Below, piece by piece: positions 39,304-48,112 of a DNA stretch of 64,000 bases (the stretch's first letter is position 1; each line of letters begins with the position of its first letter). The stretch lies in contig JACJXP010000001.1 of assembly GCA_020636575.1 (NCBI GenBank), forward strand, positions 62,001 to 126,000, written 5' to 3'. The notes beneath the pieces are model-generated. The model did no database searches. It was not told the DNA's origin and worked only from the letters and a program-made list of their open reading frames with translations. Source of the stretch: Chitinophagales bacterium (GTDB lineage Bacteria > Bacteroidota > Bacteroidia > Chitinophagales > Chitinophagaceae). Position numbers and translations under genes: made by a program.

Positions 39304-40785
39304 ATGGCAACTAGAAAATCAAACACTCTTAAACTAAAATTCGATACTTCCTGGTCCTATGCACCGGCACCAGAAAGTAAGAGTGCTGCTACTATTAATA
39401 AGCAATATGATCTGTTCATCAATGGAGCCTGGCAAAAACCTTCTTCAAAAAAATATTTTGATACGATCAATCCAGCCAATGAAGAAAAACTGAGTGAAGT
39501 AGCAGAAGCCAATGAAGCGGATGTTAACAAAGCAGTAGTTGCAGCAAGAAATGCCTACGAGAAAGTTTGGCGTAAAATGTCAGCTAAAGAAAGAGCTAAG
39601 TATATTTTTCGTATTGCCAGGATGGTGCAGGAAAAAGCAAGGGAACTGGCCATCATTGAATCATTAGATGGCGGCAAACCTATCCGGGAAAGCCGTGACT
39701 TTGATGTACCTACAGCAGCCAATCATTTCTTTTATTATGCCGGCTGGGCTGATAAGCTGGAGTATGCTTTCCCCAACAGGAATCCGCAATCCCTTGGTGT
39801 GGCCGGACAGATCATTCCCTGGAATTTTCCGCTTTTAATGGCAGCGTGGAAAATTGCACCAGCTTTGGCAACCGGGAATACCGTTGTTCTAAAACCAGCC
39901 GAAACAACACCGCTTAGCGCCTTAAAACTGGCAGAAATAATACAGGAATCAGATCTGCCTCCCGGTGTGGTCAATATAATAACCGGCGCAGGAGCCACAG
40001 GTGCCGCTATTGTTAAACACCCGGACATAAATAAGATCGCTTTTACAGGTTCAACAGAAGTTGGAAAAATTATTCAAAAAGCTATTGCAGGCACCCATAA
40101 AAAAGCAACATTGGAATTAGGTGGCAAAGCTGCCAATATCATTTTTGAAGATGCCCCGCTTGACCAGGCTGTAGAAGGTGTGATCAACGGCATCTTCTTT
40201 AACCAGGGGCATGTTTGTTGTGCAGGCTCAAGGTTATATGTGCAGGAGTCTGTTGCTAAACAGGTCATCAAAAAACTGAAAGACAGGCTGGAGTCATTGA
40301 TCGTTGGTGATCCACTTGATAAAAACACCGATATCGGCGCCATTAATTCAAAACAACAACTCGAAACAATACATAAGTATTTAAAAATAGGTAAACAGGA
40401 AGGTGCAGAAATGTATGAAACCAGTTGCGCCTTACCCCGCAAAGGTTTTTGGTGCAGGCCCACTTTATTTACCAATGTGGCGCAAAGTAATCGCATTGCA
40501 CAGGAAGAGATATTCGGACCTGTATTAGCTGTGCTCACTTTCAGAACTGAGGATGAAGTGATTGAAAAAGCCAATAATACTCCTTACGGATTAAGTGCGG
40601 GAGTATGGACAGACAAGGGTTCTAAAATATTTAATATGACAAGAAGAATGAGAGCCGGCGTAGTCTGGGCCAATACTTTTAACAAGTTTGATCCTACATC
40701 GCCGTTTGGTGGTTATAAGGAAAGTGGTTTTGGAAGAGAAGGCGGTCTGCATGGATTGTTACCATATTTAAACCTGGCCAATTAA
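39304..40785 (+). CDS. Aldehyde dehydrogenase (catalytic; possible ALDH16 first half)
   Basis: A 493-residue NAD(P)-dependent aldehyde dehydrogenase. The catalytic Cys is Cys305 in NQGHVCCAGSR, the general-base Glu is in LELGGKAAN, and the cofactor-binding FTGSTEVGK and EEIFGPVL motifs are present. It lies directly between deoC and a gene for a shorter, catalytically dead ALDH-fold protein. The likely substrate is the acetaldehyde made by DeoC, inferred from context. With its downstream neighbour, the order and lengths match the two halves of an ALDH16 protein split into two genes. Confidence 0.93.
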   Translation: MATRKSNTLKLKFDTSWSYAPAPESKSAATINKQYDLFINGAWQKPSSKKYFDTINPANEEKLSEVAEANEADVNKAVVAARNAYEKVWRKMSAKERAKYIFRIARMVQEKARELAIIESLDGGKPIRESRDFDVPTAANHFFYYAGWADKLEYAFPNRNPQSLGVAGQIIPWNFPLLMAAWKIAPALATGNTVVLKPAETTPLSALKLAEIIQESDLPPGVVNIITGAGATGAAIVKHPDINKIAFTGSTEVGKIIQKAIAGTHKKATLELGGKAANIIFEDAPLDQAVEGVINGIFFNQGHVCCAGSRLYVQESVAKQVIKKLKDRLESLIVGDPLDKNTDIGAINSKQQLETIHKYLKIGKQEGAEMYETSCALPRKGFWCRPTLFTNVAQSNRIAQEEIFGPVLAVLTFRTEDEVIEKANNTPYGLSAGVWTDKGSKIFNMTRRMRAGVVWANTFNKFDPTSPFGGYKESGFGREGGLHGLLPYLNLAN

Positions 40786-40786
40786 C

Positions 40787-41737
40787 ATGGAAAAGAGTAT
40801 AAAAAAATCGTCATTAAGTGTAAGTCCGAATGGATTGGAGAAAAAAACTTCTTCAAAAAGACTTGAAGTTTTAAAGACCTATAAGATTTATATCGGTGGT
40901 CAATTTCCCCGTACTGAATCCGGACGCTTTTACACTCCTGTAAATGCAACGGGTAAGAAATTAGCCAATGTTTGCCTAAGTTCCAGGAAAGATTTTCGGG
41001 ATGCTGTAGTAGCAGCAAGAAGTGCATTTGGAAAATGGGCCGACCGTGCAGCTTTTAACCGTGGCCAGATACTTTATCGAATGGCAGAAATGCTGGAAGG
41101 AAGAAAAGCACAGTTCATTGATGAATTGATGCAGCAGGATGCCACAAAAGCAAAAGCAGAAAAAGAAGTGAATCTTGCCATCGACAGGCTTATCTATTAT
41201 GCCGGTTGGTGCGACAAGTATCAACAACTATTCAGCACTGTCAATCCTGTAGCTACATCACACTTTAATTTTTCTGTTCCAGAACCAATGGGTGTAGTTT
41301 CAATAATAGCACCACAATCAGACTCTTTGCTCGGTTTGGTTTCTGTTATTGCACCCGTTATTGCAGGAGGGAATACCTGTGTTGTATTAGCTTCTGAAAC
41401 AAAACCGCTTTGTTCGGTAACATTTGCTGAGGTATTAAACTCGTCAGATCTGCCGGGTGCTGTTGTAAATATTTTAACAGGCAAGCCTTCAGAACTTCTC
41501 CCCTGGTTTGTGGATCACATGGATGTAAATGCAACCATTTATTGTGAAAATGATTCTACCAACCGTAAAATGTTACAGGAGAAATCTGCCAGTAATTTGA
41601 AACGCATTGTTTTTTACGATACTATTAACTGGTATTCAGAAAAAGGAGAATCTCCTTATCATATAATGGATACACAGGAAATAAAAACAACCTGGCATCC
41701 GATAGAAAATATAGCCGGGTCTGGTGGCGGTTATTAA
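40787..41737 (+). CDS. Non-catalytic aldehyde dehydrogenase-fold protein (possible ALDH16 second half)
   Basis: A 316-residue protein starting one base after the upstream ALDH stop. It matches the N-terminal two thirds of the ALDH fold: YKIYIGGQFPRTESGRFYTPVN, RMAEMLEGRKAQFIDEL, YYAGWCDKYQQLF and PEPMGVVSIIAP. It then ends without the LELGGK glutamate loop, the catalytic cysteine segment or the C-terminal oligomerisation part, so it cannot be an active dehydrogenase. Normal nucleotide composition and precise spacing argue for a conserved partner rather than decay. It may form a complex with the upstream enzyme. Confidence 0.85.
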   Translation: MEKSIKKSSLSVSPNGLEKKTSSKRLEVLKTYKIYIGGQFPRTESGRFYTPVNATGKKLANVCLSSRKDFRDAVVAARSAFGKWADRAAFNRGQILYRMAEMLEGRKAQFIDELMQQDATKAKAEKEVNLAIDRLIYYAGWCDKYQQLFSTVNPVATSHFNFSVPEPMGVVSIIAPQSDSLLGLVSVIAPVIAGGNTCVVLASETKPLCSVTFAEVLNSSDLPGAVVNILTGKPSELLPWFVDHMDVNATIYCENDSTNRKMLQEKSASNLKRIVFYDTINWYSEKGESPYHIMDTQEIKTTWHPIENIAGSGGGY

Positions 41738-41773
41738 CAATAATTTGGTAACATTTTTGATTACATTTAAAGC

Positions 41774-42241
41774 ATGAAAAAGCTACTTTTCATTGTATTA
41801 AGTTTGGGCTGGTTTACTACCTATGGTCAGAATACAGTCGTTGACACTCTTTTTGCTGATACTGTAGTTGTAGATACCGGCTCGGTGCTTATACATAAAG
41901 ACCCCAGGCTTGATATGCTGATCAAGAAACAGGCCCAGATCAACGAGATCACCAGCCGGGATGCCCGCAGAACAGACAAAGGTTACCGTATTATAATCAT
42001 CAGCACCAATAACCGTGACGAAGCTATTTCAGCCAAAACAAAAGTGTATACTTATTTCCCGGAATTAAAAGCCTATCTCTGGTACCAATCACCTTATTTC
42101 CGTGTTAAGGCGGGAAATTTTAAAGACAGGAAAGACGCAGAAGCATACCAAAAACGTATGAATGTTTATTTTCCTAAAGGTGTTTTTATTATGAAAGATA
42201 TAATAGAAGTGAAGCTTAGCAAAATGGACGAAGATTTCTGA
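41774..42241 (+). CDS. Secreted SPOR-domain protein
   Basis: 155 residues with a signal peptide (1-18, ending TYGQ). A C-terminal SPOR-like fold (about 70-150) has the two-fold beta-alpha-beta pattern: YRIIIISTNNRDEAISAKTK, then YFRVKAGNFKDRKDAEAYQK. SPOR domains bind denuded glycan strands at division sites. It follows the ALDH pair by 36 bases and ends before a strong terminator, so it could be the last gene of the deoC transcript. Confidence 0.8.
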   Translation: MKKLLFIVLSLGWFTTYGQNTVVDTLFADTVVVDTGSVLIHKDPRLDMLIKKQAQINEITSRDARRTDKGYRIIIISTNNRDEAISAKTKVYTYFPELKAYLWYQSPYFRVKAGNFKDRKDAEAYQKRMNVYFPKGVFIMKDIIEVKLSKMDEDF

Positions 42242-42266
42242 GCAGATCCTCAATAGTTTTTTTGGC

Positions 42267-42297
42267 GATCCCTCTACGGAGGGATTCTTTATTTTTG
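42267..42297 (+). terminator. Rho-independent terminator overlapping a promoter element
   Basis: A 7-base stem (42268-42274 with 42279-42285) closes a TACG loop. In RNA this is C(UACG)G, an unusually stable UNCG tetraloop. The tail is TCTTTATTTTTG. The end of the T-tract, TATTTTTG at 42290-42297, also fits the -7 consensus of the next gene. Confidence 0.8.
42290..42297 (+). promoter_or_regulatory. Candidate -7 element of the M20 peptidase gene
   Basis: TATTTTTG ends 4 bases before the ATG at 42302. A start site at the normal distance would fall at or just after the ATG, implying a leaderless message. No well-spaced TTG was found, so this is tentative. Confidence 0.3.
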
Positions 42298-42301
42298 CCC
42301 C

Positions 42302-43483
42302 ATGCAATCAACCATTAAAGAACTGGCTAAAAAATATGCCCCGGAGTTTATCAAGATCCGTCAACATCTGCATGCTAACCCCGAACTCAGTTACCAGGAA
42401 TTTGAAACATCCAAGTTCATTCAGTCTCATCTGAAAGAAATGCGTATTCCTTTTGAAGTGAAAGCCACTACCGGAGTTGTGGGGCTGATCAAAGGGAAAA
42501 ATCCCGACAGCCGTGTTGTTGCCCTGCGGGCAGATATGGATGCACTGCCCATTAAAGAAGAGAATGATATCTCTTATAAATCAAAGAATGAAGGTGTAAT
42601 GCATGCCTGCGGGCATGATGTGCATACCACCTGTTTGCTTGGCGCTGCTAAAATATTGAATGAAACAAAAGAGCAGTGGGAAGGAACAGTAAAGTTGATC
42701 TTTCAACCGGGTGAAGAAAAAAATCCGGGTGGCGCCAGCCTGATGATCAAAGATGGTGTGCTGGAAAATCCAAAACCGCAAGGCATTTTTGCGTTGCATG
42801 TGCATACCGGGTTAGAAACAGGCAAGCTAAGTTTTAGGGGCGGACAGGTAATGGCAAGCGCCGATGAATTGTATATCACGGTAAAAGGAAAAGGTGGGCA
42901 TGCTGCCTCACCACATATTACTATCGATCCGATCCTTATTGCTTCTCACCTGATCATAAGTTTGCAGCAGATCGTTAGCAGGAATAACAATCCTTTTAAC
43001 CCGACTGTCTTATCCATCACTTCTTTTAACGGGGGTAATACCACGAATGTGATACCCAATGAAATAAAACTCATGGGTACTTTCAGGGCCATGAATGAAG
43101 AATGGCGTTTTAAAGCACATGAGCTCATCCGTAAGAATTGTGTTGATCTTGTTCATTCTATGGGAGGTAAGGTTGACCTGCATATTGATGTAGGCTATCC
43201 CAGTGTTTTCAATAATGAACAACTGACTGCTGAGGCAAAAAGCAAAGCAGCCGAATACCTTGGCGCCTCTAATGTGAGTGAAACAGAGCTACGCATGGGT
43301 GCAGAAGATTTTGGTTACTATGCCCAACAAATACCAGCCTGCTTTTACAGGTTAGGAACCATGAATAAAGAAAAAGGGGTCACCTCAAACGTACACACCC
43401 CCACTTTTAATATTGATGAAAATGCTATTGAAGTGGGCATGGGTATAATGGCATGGTTGGGAAGTAGTGTTAAACCAAACTGA
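42302..43483 (+). CDS. M20 family amidohydrolase / N-acyl amino acid hydrolase
   Basis: 393 residues of the M20D family (hippurate hydrolase, N-acetyl-amino-acid deacylase type). The metal-binding cysteine-histidine motif MHACGHDVHT near residue 100 and the Glu pair in FQPGEEKNPGG near 140 are complete. A dimerisation lid domain lies at about 185-300, and the late metal-binding histidine segment VHTPTFNIDENAI closes the chain. It should cleave the amide bond of an N-acyl amino acid in the cytoplasm. It is preceded by the terminator at 42267-42297, so it starts its own transcript. Confidence 0.9.
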   Translation: MQSTIKELAKKYAPEFIKIRQHLHANPELSYQEFETSKFIQSHLKEMRIPFEVKATTGVVGLIKGKNPDSRVVALRADMDALPIKEENDISYKSKNEGVMHACGHDVHTTCLLGAAKILNETKEQWEGTVKLIFQPGEEKNPGGASLMIKDGVLENPKPQGIFALHVHTGLETGKLSFRGGQVMASADELYITVKGKGGHAASPHITIDPILIASHLIISLQQIVSRNNNPFNPTVLSITSFNGGNTTNVIPNEIKLMGTFRAMNEEWRFKAHELIRKNCVDLVHSMGGKVDLHIDVGYPSVFNNEQLTAEAKSKAAEYLGASNVSETELRMGAEDFGYYAQQIPACFYRLGTMNKEKGVTSNVHTPTFNIDENAIEVGMGIMAWLGSSVKPN

Positions 43484-43491
43484 TTTCTCCG

Positions 43492-43971
43492 ATGCGTTGT
43501 TTAGGATTACAACTAATATTACTTTGTCTAGTAACCACAGCCTATAGTCAGGATGGAAATCATGAAGACATGTTTGTCAGGAAAGACTTCCTGATAATAT
43601 CCTCTACGAAAAATTATTCTGAAGCATTAAAAACAGCAAAAAAAGCAGCTGTTGGTCAAAATATAAAACTTGATCTAAGAGGTTTGTCAGAAAATAAACA
43701 ATCCGGGCTTACACTTTCAGAAGATCAATGCCAAAATGAGGGTTGGGAATATCCTGCCTATTATGCCAGAGGAAGATGGGACGATGGCGTATATATAAGT
43801 ATTGAATACTCAGATGCGTTTACAGGCTTTAAGCCTGAGTACTACATGGTGGTTGTAGCCAGTGGAAACCGTAGTGAGTATAACTATAAAAGAACTTATA
43901 ACAAGATTAAAAAGACTTACAAATCAGCATATTCAAAGTCGAGTAAAGTTTATATCGGTTGTATGCATTGA
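43492..43971 (+). CDS. Hypothetical secreted protein
   Basis: 159 residues with a signal peptide (about 1-20). Two segments resemble the strands of a SPOR-type fold (FLIISSTKNYSEALKTAKKA and YYMVVVASGNRSEYNYKR), but the match is weak and no family was confirmed. It starts 8 bases after the M20 gene, probably in the same operon. Two cysteines in the mature part could pair. Confidence 0.6.
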   Translation: MRCLGLQLILLCLVTTAYSQDGNHEDMFVRKDFLIISSTKNYSEALKTAKKAAVGQNIKLDLRGLSENKQSGLTLSEDQCQNEGWEYPAYYARGRWDDGVYISIEYSDAFTGFKPEYYMVVVASGNRSEYNYKRTYNKIKKTYKSAYSKSSKVYIGCMH

Positions 43972-44048
43972 TTTGACCATCTTAATACTTCAGAGGTATT
44001 ATTTTGTACATTGCAACCCGTGCCGCTTAAAAACGGACGGGTTTTATT

Positions 44049-46391
44049 ATGCAGAACGATTTGCGAAAGCAGCAGGCACTTGAATATCATGCCAAAGGAA
44101 GACCGGGAAAGATTGAAGTAATTCCAACCAAAGAAGCCAAAACTCAAAGAGATCTGTCATTAGCTTATTCTCCGGGTGTAGCTGCGCCTTGCCTGGAAAT
44201 TGCTGATAATATTGAGAATGTTTATAGATACACTGCCAAAGGAAACCTGGTGGCAGTTATCAGTAACGGTACTGCCGTTCTGGGGCTTGGAGATATTGGA
44301 CCAGAAGCAGGCAAACCTGTAATGGAAGGAAAAGGGGTATTGTTCAAAATATTTGCCGACATCGATGTATTTGATATTGAAATCAATGAAAAAGATCCTG
44401 AAAAGTTTGTACAGATCGTTAAAGCACTGGAACCCACTTTTGGTGGCATCAACCTCGAAGATATCAAGGCACCAGAATGCTTTTACATTGAACAGGAACT
44501 TAAAAAGCAGTTACGGATACCTGTAATGCATGATGATCAGCATGGAACAGCCATCATTAGTGCGGCTGCTTTGCTCAATGCCTGTGAGCTGCAAAAGAAG
44601 AAGATTGATAAAGCAAGATTTATTGTTAATGGAGCCGGCGCCGCAGCTATTGCCTGTATCAAATTATATATTGGACTGGGAGCCAAAAAAGAGAATTTTT
44701 GGGTGTACGACAGCAAAGGGTTGATCCATGAAAGCAGAACAGACCTGGATGTACTTAAGAAAGAGTTTGTCGCAAAGGGGAAAAATATGACCCTTGCTGA
44801 AGGAATGAAAGATGCAGATGTTTTCATTGGCTTAAGTAAAGGCAATGTGATCAGCCAGGAAATGGTGAAAAGCATGGCAAAAAATCCTATCGTATTCGCT
44901 ATGGCAAACCCTGACCCCGAGATCAGTTGGGAAGATGCTACCAGTGCCCGTAAAGATATCATCATGGCCACCGGGAGAAGTGATTATCCCAACCAGGTAA
45001 ACAATGTATTAGGCTTCCCTTACATTTTTCGTGGTGCATTAGATGTAAGAGCCACCTCTATCAATGAAGCCATGAAACTGGCGGCTGTAAAGTCTTTGGC
45101 TAACCTGGCCAAAACACCTGTGCCGGATATTGTGAATATGGCCTACAATGAAAAGAACCTAAGTTTCAGCCCTCATTATATCATACCCAAACCGGTTGAT
45201 CCCCGTCTTTTATCTACAGTAGCTCCTGCTGTTGCTAAAGCAGCTATCGAAAGTGGTGTGGCACAACAACCTATTCAAAGCTGGGAAGCTTATGAGACTG
45301 CTTTGAATAAGCGGCTGGGACTTGATAACCAGGTGATGCGTATCCTGGGTAACAAAGCCAGAAAAGAACCCAAGAGAATTGTTTTCTCAGAAGCAGATAA
45401 TGTAAAAGTGCTCAAAGCAGCGCAGATCATTTTTGACGAAGGGATCGGTTACCCCATTCTATTAGGCAGTGAGGCAAGGATAAAAACCATCGCTGCTGAA
45501 AACAATATTGACGTTGAAGGTTTACCCATTTTTGATCCTAAGAGCGATGAATCAGAAGAAAAAAGAAATAAGTATGCAGAAATACTTTTTCAAAAAAGAG
45601 GAAGAAAAGGATTCAATGCATACGAAGCCAAAAAGGTAGTTCGTGACAGAAACTATTATGGCTGTATGATGGTGGAATGCGGCGATGCAGATGCCATGAT
45701 CTCCGGGTTGACAAAAAATTACCCGGATACCATCAGGCCGGCCCTTCAGATCATCGGAACGGAAGAAGGTACTAAAAAGATCGCCGGTATGTACCTGATG
45801 CTTACCAAAAGGGGGCCTATTTTTCTCGCAGATACAACCGTAAATTTTAATCCCACAGCACAGGAACTGGCTGAGATCACACTTATGGTTGCAAAAGAAG
45901 TAAGAAGTTTCAGCATAGTTCCCCGCATTGCTATGTTGAGTTATTCCAATTTTGGCAGTAGTAATTCGCCGGAAGCAAAACTGGTAGCAGAAGCTTACCG
46001 GATCGTTAAACAAAAAATGCCTTCCCTGATCGTTGATGGAGAAATGCAGGCAAGTGTAGCTTTCAACAGGGAACTAATGAAAGAAAATTACCCTTTCTGC
46101 GAACTCGTTGACGAGGATGTGAACACACTCATATTCCCCAATCTTGCCTCTGGCAATATTGCCTATAACCTGATGAAGGAACTGGATGCCGCAGATGCTA
46201 TTGGCCCGATATTACTCGGCTTAAAAAAACCGGTTCATATACTCCAATTAGGAAGTTCGGTTCGTAGCATTATCAATATGGCTACGGTAGCAGTGGTAGA
46301 TGCACAGGTAAAAAGCAAGGCCCCTACTGAGGAGATTGTTAAACGTTCCCGTTGGTGGAAACGCTATAAAAAGAAAACTGCAGATAGTTGA
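44049..46391 (+). CDS. maeB: NADP-dependent malic enzyme (fused phosphotransacetylase-like domain)
   Basis: A 780-residue MaeB. The malic enzyme part (1 to about 430) contains the catalytic Tyr segment SLAYSPGVAAPC, metal-binding MHDDQHGTAI and the nucleotide motif VNGAGAAAIACI. The C-terminal part (about 445-770) is the phosphotransacetylase-like domain, which in MaeB senses acetyl-CoA and regulates the enzyme rather than making acetyl phosphate. It decarboxylates malate to pyruvate with NADPH production. The gene is alone in its transcriptional unit, with the mlaE gene 87 bases on. The start is ATG at 44049. Confidence 0.94.
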   Translation: MQNDLRKQQALEYHAKGRPGKIEVIPTKEAKTQRDLSLAYSPGVAAPCLEIADNIENVYRYTAKGNLVAVISNGTAVLGLGDIGPEAGKPVMEGKGVLFKIFADIDVFDIEINEKDPEKFVQIVKALEPTFGGINLEDIKAPECFYIEQELKKQLRIPVMHDDQHGTAIISAAALLNACELQKKKIDKARFIVNGAGAAAIACIKLYIGLGAKKENFWVYDSKGLIHESRTDLDVLKKEFVAKGKNMTLAEGMKDADVFIGLSKGNVISQEMVKSMAKNPIVFAMANPDPEISWEDATSARKDIIMATGRSDYPNQVNNVLGFPYIFRGALDVRATSINEAMKLAAVKSLANLAKTPVPDIVNMAYNEKNLSFSPHYIIPKPVDPRLLSTVAPAVAKAAIESGVAQQPIQSWEAYETALNKRLGLDNQVMRILGNKARKEPKRIVFSEADNVKVLKAAQIIFDEGIGYPILLGSEARIKTIAAENNIDVEGLPIFDPKSDESEEKRNKYAEILFQKRGRKGFNAYEAKKVVRDRNYYGCMMVECGDADAMISGLTKNYPDTIRPALQIIGTEEGTKKIAGMYLMLTKRGPIFLADTTVNFNPTAQELAEITLMVAKEVRSFSIVPRIAMLSYSNFGSSNSPEAKLVAEAYRIVKQKMPSLIVDGEMQASVAFNRELMKENYPFCELVDEDVNTLIFPNLASGNIAYNLMKELDAADAIGPILLGLKKPVHILQLGSSVRSIINMATVAVVDAQVKSKAPTEEIVKRSRWWKRYKKKTADS

Positions 46392-46478
46392 TCCTTTTTT
46401 TATATTATTCACTGTAAGAGAGTTCGGACCAGAACGGCTCAATTTTTCTCCTTTCATCCTGTATCTTAGCGTCGCATT

Positions 46479-47216
46479 ATGACCATTTTTACCCATATAG
46501 GCCGTTACCTTTTAATGATAAAGGGTATGTTTTCCCGCCCTGAGAACGGTAAGATGTACTGGAAGGAATTTGTTCATCAATGTACTGAGATCGGTTTTGG
46601 CTCATTAGGCATCGTGGCTATTATTTCAATATTTATCGGCGCCGTTTCAACTATTCAAACAGCTTACCAGCTGGTAAGCCCATTGATACCTCCCTCAACC
46701 ATTGCTCAAATTGTGAGAGACACAGTGATTCTTGAATTTGCCCCTACACTTGTATGTATCGTGTTAGCAGGTGTAGCCGGCAGCCGTATCGCCAGTGAGC
46801 TGGGTAATATGAGAATAAGCGAACAAATTGATGCATTGGAAATAATGGGTATCAATACCAAAACATACCTGATCTTACCTAAAATACTGGCAGCTTTATT
46901 GATGATTCCCTTTCTTGTTGTTATTGCCATGGCATTAGGCATCTGGGGCGGCCGGTTAGCAGGTGTGGCATCGGGTATCATATCCGGTGTTATTTATGAT
47001 AAAGGGTTATTGGAATTCTTTGTTCCTTACAATGTGATCTTTGCCCTGATCAAATCCTATGTATTTGCCTTTATAATTTCAAGTATTCCTGCCTTTTATG
47101 GGTATTATGTAAAAGGTGGTGCATTGGAGATCGGCCGTGCCAGCACCAAGGCTGTGGTGGTAAGTTGTATTCTTATTCTATTTGCAGATTATGTCTTATC
47201 AGCAATGTTGCTGTAG
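46479..47216 (+). CDS. mlaE: MlaE-type ABC transporter permease
   Basis: A 245-residue inner-membrane permease of the MlaE/YrbE (DUF140) family with five to six helices. The characteristic cytoplasmic coupling region ASELGNMRISEQIDALEIMG is complete. It forms, with MlaF and an MCE-domain protein, the machine that moves phospholipids between inner and outer membrane. mlaF follows 7 bases later; no mce/mlaD gene follows here, so it must be encoded elsewhere. The start is ATG at 46479, shortly after a TATCTTAG that only partly fits the -7 consensus. Confidence 0.92.
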   Translation: MTIFTHIGRYLLMIKGMFSRPENGKMYWKEFVHQCTEIGFGSLGIVAIISIFIGAVSTIQTAYQLVSPLIPPSTIAQIVRDTVILEFAPTLVCIVLAGVAGSRIASELGNMRISEQIDALEIMGINTKTYLILPKILAALLMIPFLVVIAMALGIWGGRLAGVASGIISGVIYDKGLLEFFVPYNVIFALIKSYVFAFIISSIPAFYGYYVKGGALEIGRASTKAVVVSCILILFADYVLSAMLL

Positions 47217-47223
47217 TTATTAA

Positions 47224-48033
47224 ATGATAGAAGTAAAAAACATATGGAAAAGCTTTGGTGATAAAACCGTCATCCAGGGCGTAAGCGCTGAGATGAAGGC
47301 GGGGCAATGCAATCTTATCATCGGGGCCAGCGGTAGCGGAAAAACTGTACTGATGAAATGTATGGTTGGGCTTTTTGCGCCTGACCAGGGAAATGTTCTG
47401 TACCAGGGACTAGATTTCACCGCTATGTCCCCGGTAGAAAAGACAGAGATCAGGAAAGAGATCGGCATGTTGTTTCAGGGTTCCGCTTTGTTTGACAGTC
47501 TGAATGTTGAGGAAAATATTATGTTCCCGCTAAGTATGTTTACCAATTGGCCGATAAAGCGAAGATTAGACAGGGTGAACGAAGTACTTGAAAGAGTTAA
47601 TTTGACAGGCGTCAATAAAAAATTTCCTGCGGAATTGAGCGGCGGTATGAAAAAAAGGGTCGCTTTAGCAAGGGCAATAGTTTTGAACCCGAAATATCTG
47701 TTTTGTGATGAACCCAATTCCGGCCTAGACCCCCAAACTTCCCTTGTAATTGATAAACTGATCCAGGAGATCACTATTGAATATAATATTACCACTGTCA
47801 TCAATACGCATGATATGAACAGTGTAATGGAGATCGGGAATTATATACTTTATATGTTCAACGGGCATAAAGAATGGGAAGGATCCAATAAAGAGATCAT
47901 TTTCAGTGATAATCAACGGTTGAATGACTTCATTTTTGCATCTGAGTTCCTGAAAGATGCTAAAAACATGCGCATGCTCAGCAGTTCAGGTAAGATACCG
48001 GGTAATAAAAACCCATTGGCAGGCAAGAGTTAA
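47224..48033 (+). CDS. mlaF: MlaF-type ABC transporter ATP-binding protein
   Basis: A 269-residue ATPase partner of MlaE. Walker A is GASGSGKT (about residue 37), the signature is LSGGMKKRVALARA and Walker B is YLFCDEPNSGLDP, followed by the switch histidine in NTHDMNS. The proline-asparagine in DEPNSGLD departs slightly from the usual DEPTSGLD. A C-terminal extension of about 25 residues beyond the nucleotide-binding domain is Lys/Gly-rich. It is cotranscribed with mlaE. Confidence 0.92.
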   Translation: MIEVKNIWKSFGDKTVIQGVSAEMKAGQCNLIIGASGSGKTVLMKCMVGLFAPDQGNVLYQGLDFTAMSPVEKTEIRKEIGMLFQGSALFDSLNVEENIMFPLSMFTNWPIKRRLDRVNEVLERVNLTGVNKKFPAELSGGMKKRVALARAIVLNPKYLFCDEPNSGLDPQTSLVIDKLIQEITIEYNITTVINTHDMNSVMEIGNYILYMFNGHKEWEGSNKEIIFSDNQRLNDFIFASEFLKDAKNMRMLSSSGKIPGNKNPLAGKS

Positions 48034-48074
48034 AACAGTTGATATCTAAGGCCGGTTCACCCCCTATTTTCCTT

Positions 48075-48082
48075 ATTTTTGC
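48075..48082 (+). promoter_or_regulatory. Candidate -7 element for sucD
   Basis: TATTTTTG followed by CGCC fits TAnnTTTG, about 30 bases before the ATG at 48113. The -33 TTG is replaced by TTC at a short spacing. Confidence 0.35.
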
Positions 48083-48112
48083 GCCACTTCTAAAGCAGGA
48101 TAAACAGTACTT

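Noticed and set aside
40074..40574. 166-codon open frame antisense to the aldehyde dehydrogenase gene
   Set aside because: It lies wholly within a well-conserved catalytic gene and has no family match.
45552..46013. 153-codon open frame antisense to maeB
   Set aside because: A shadow frame of the phosphotransacetylase-like domain; no independent support.
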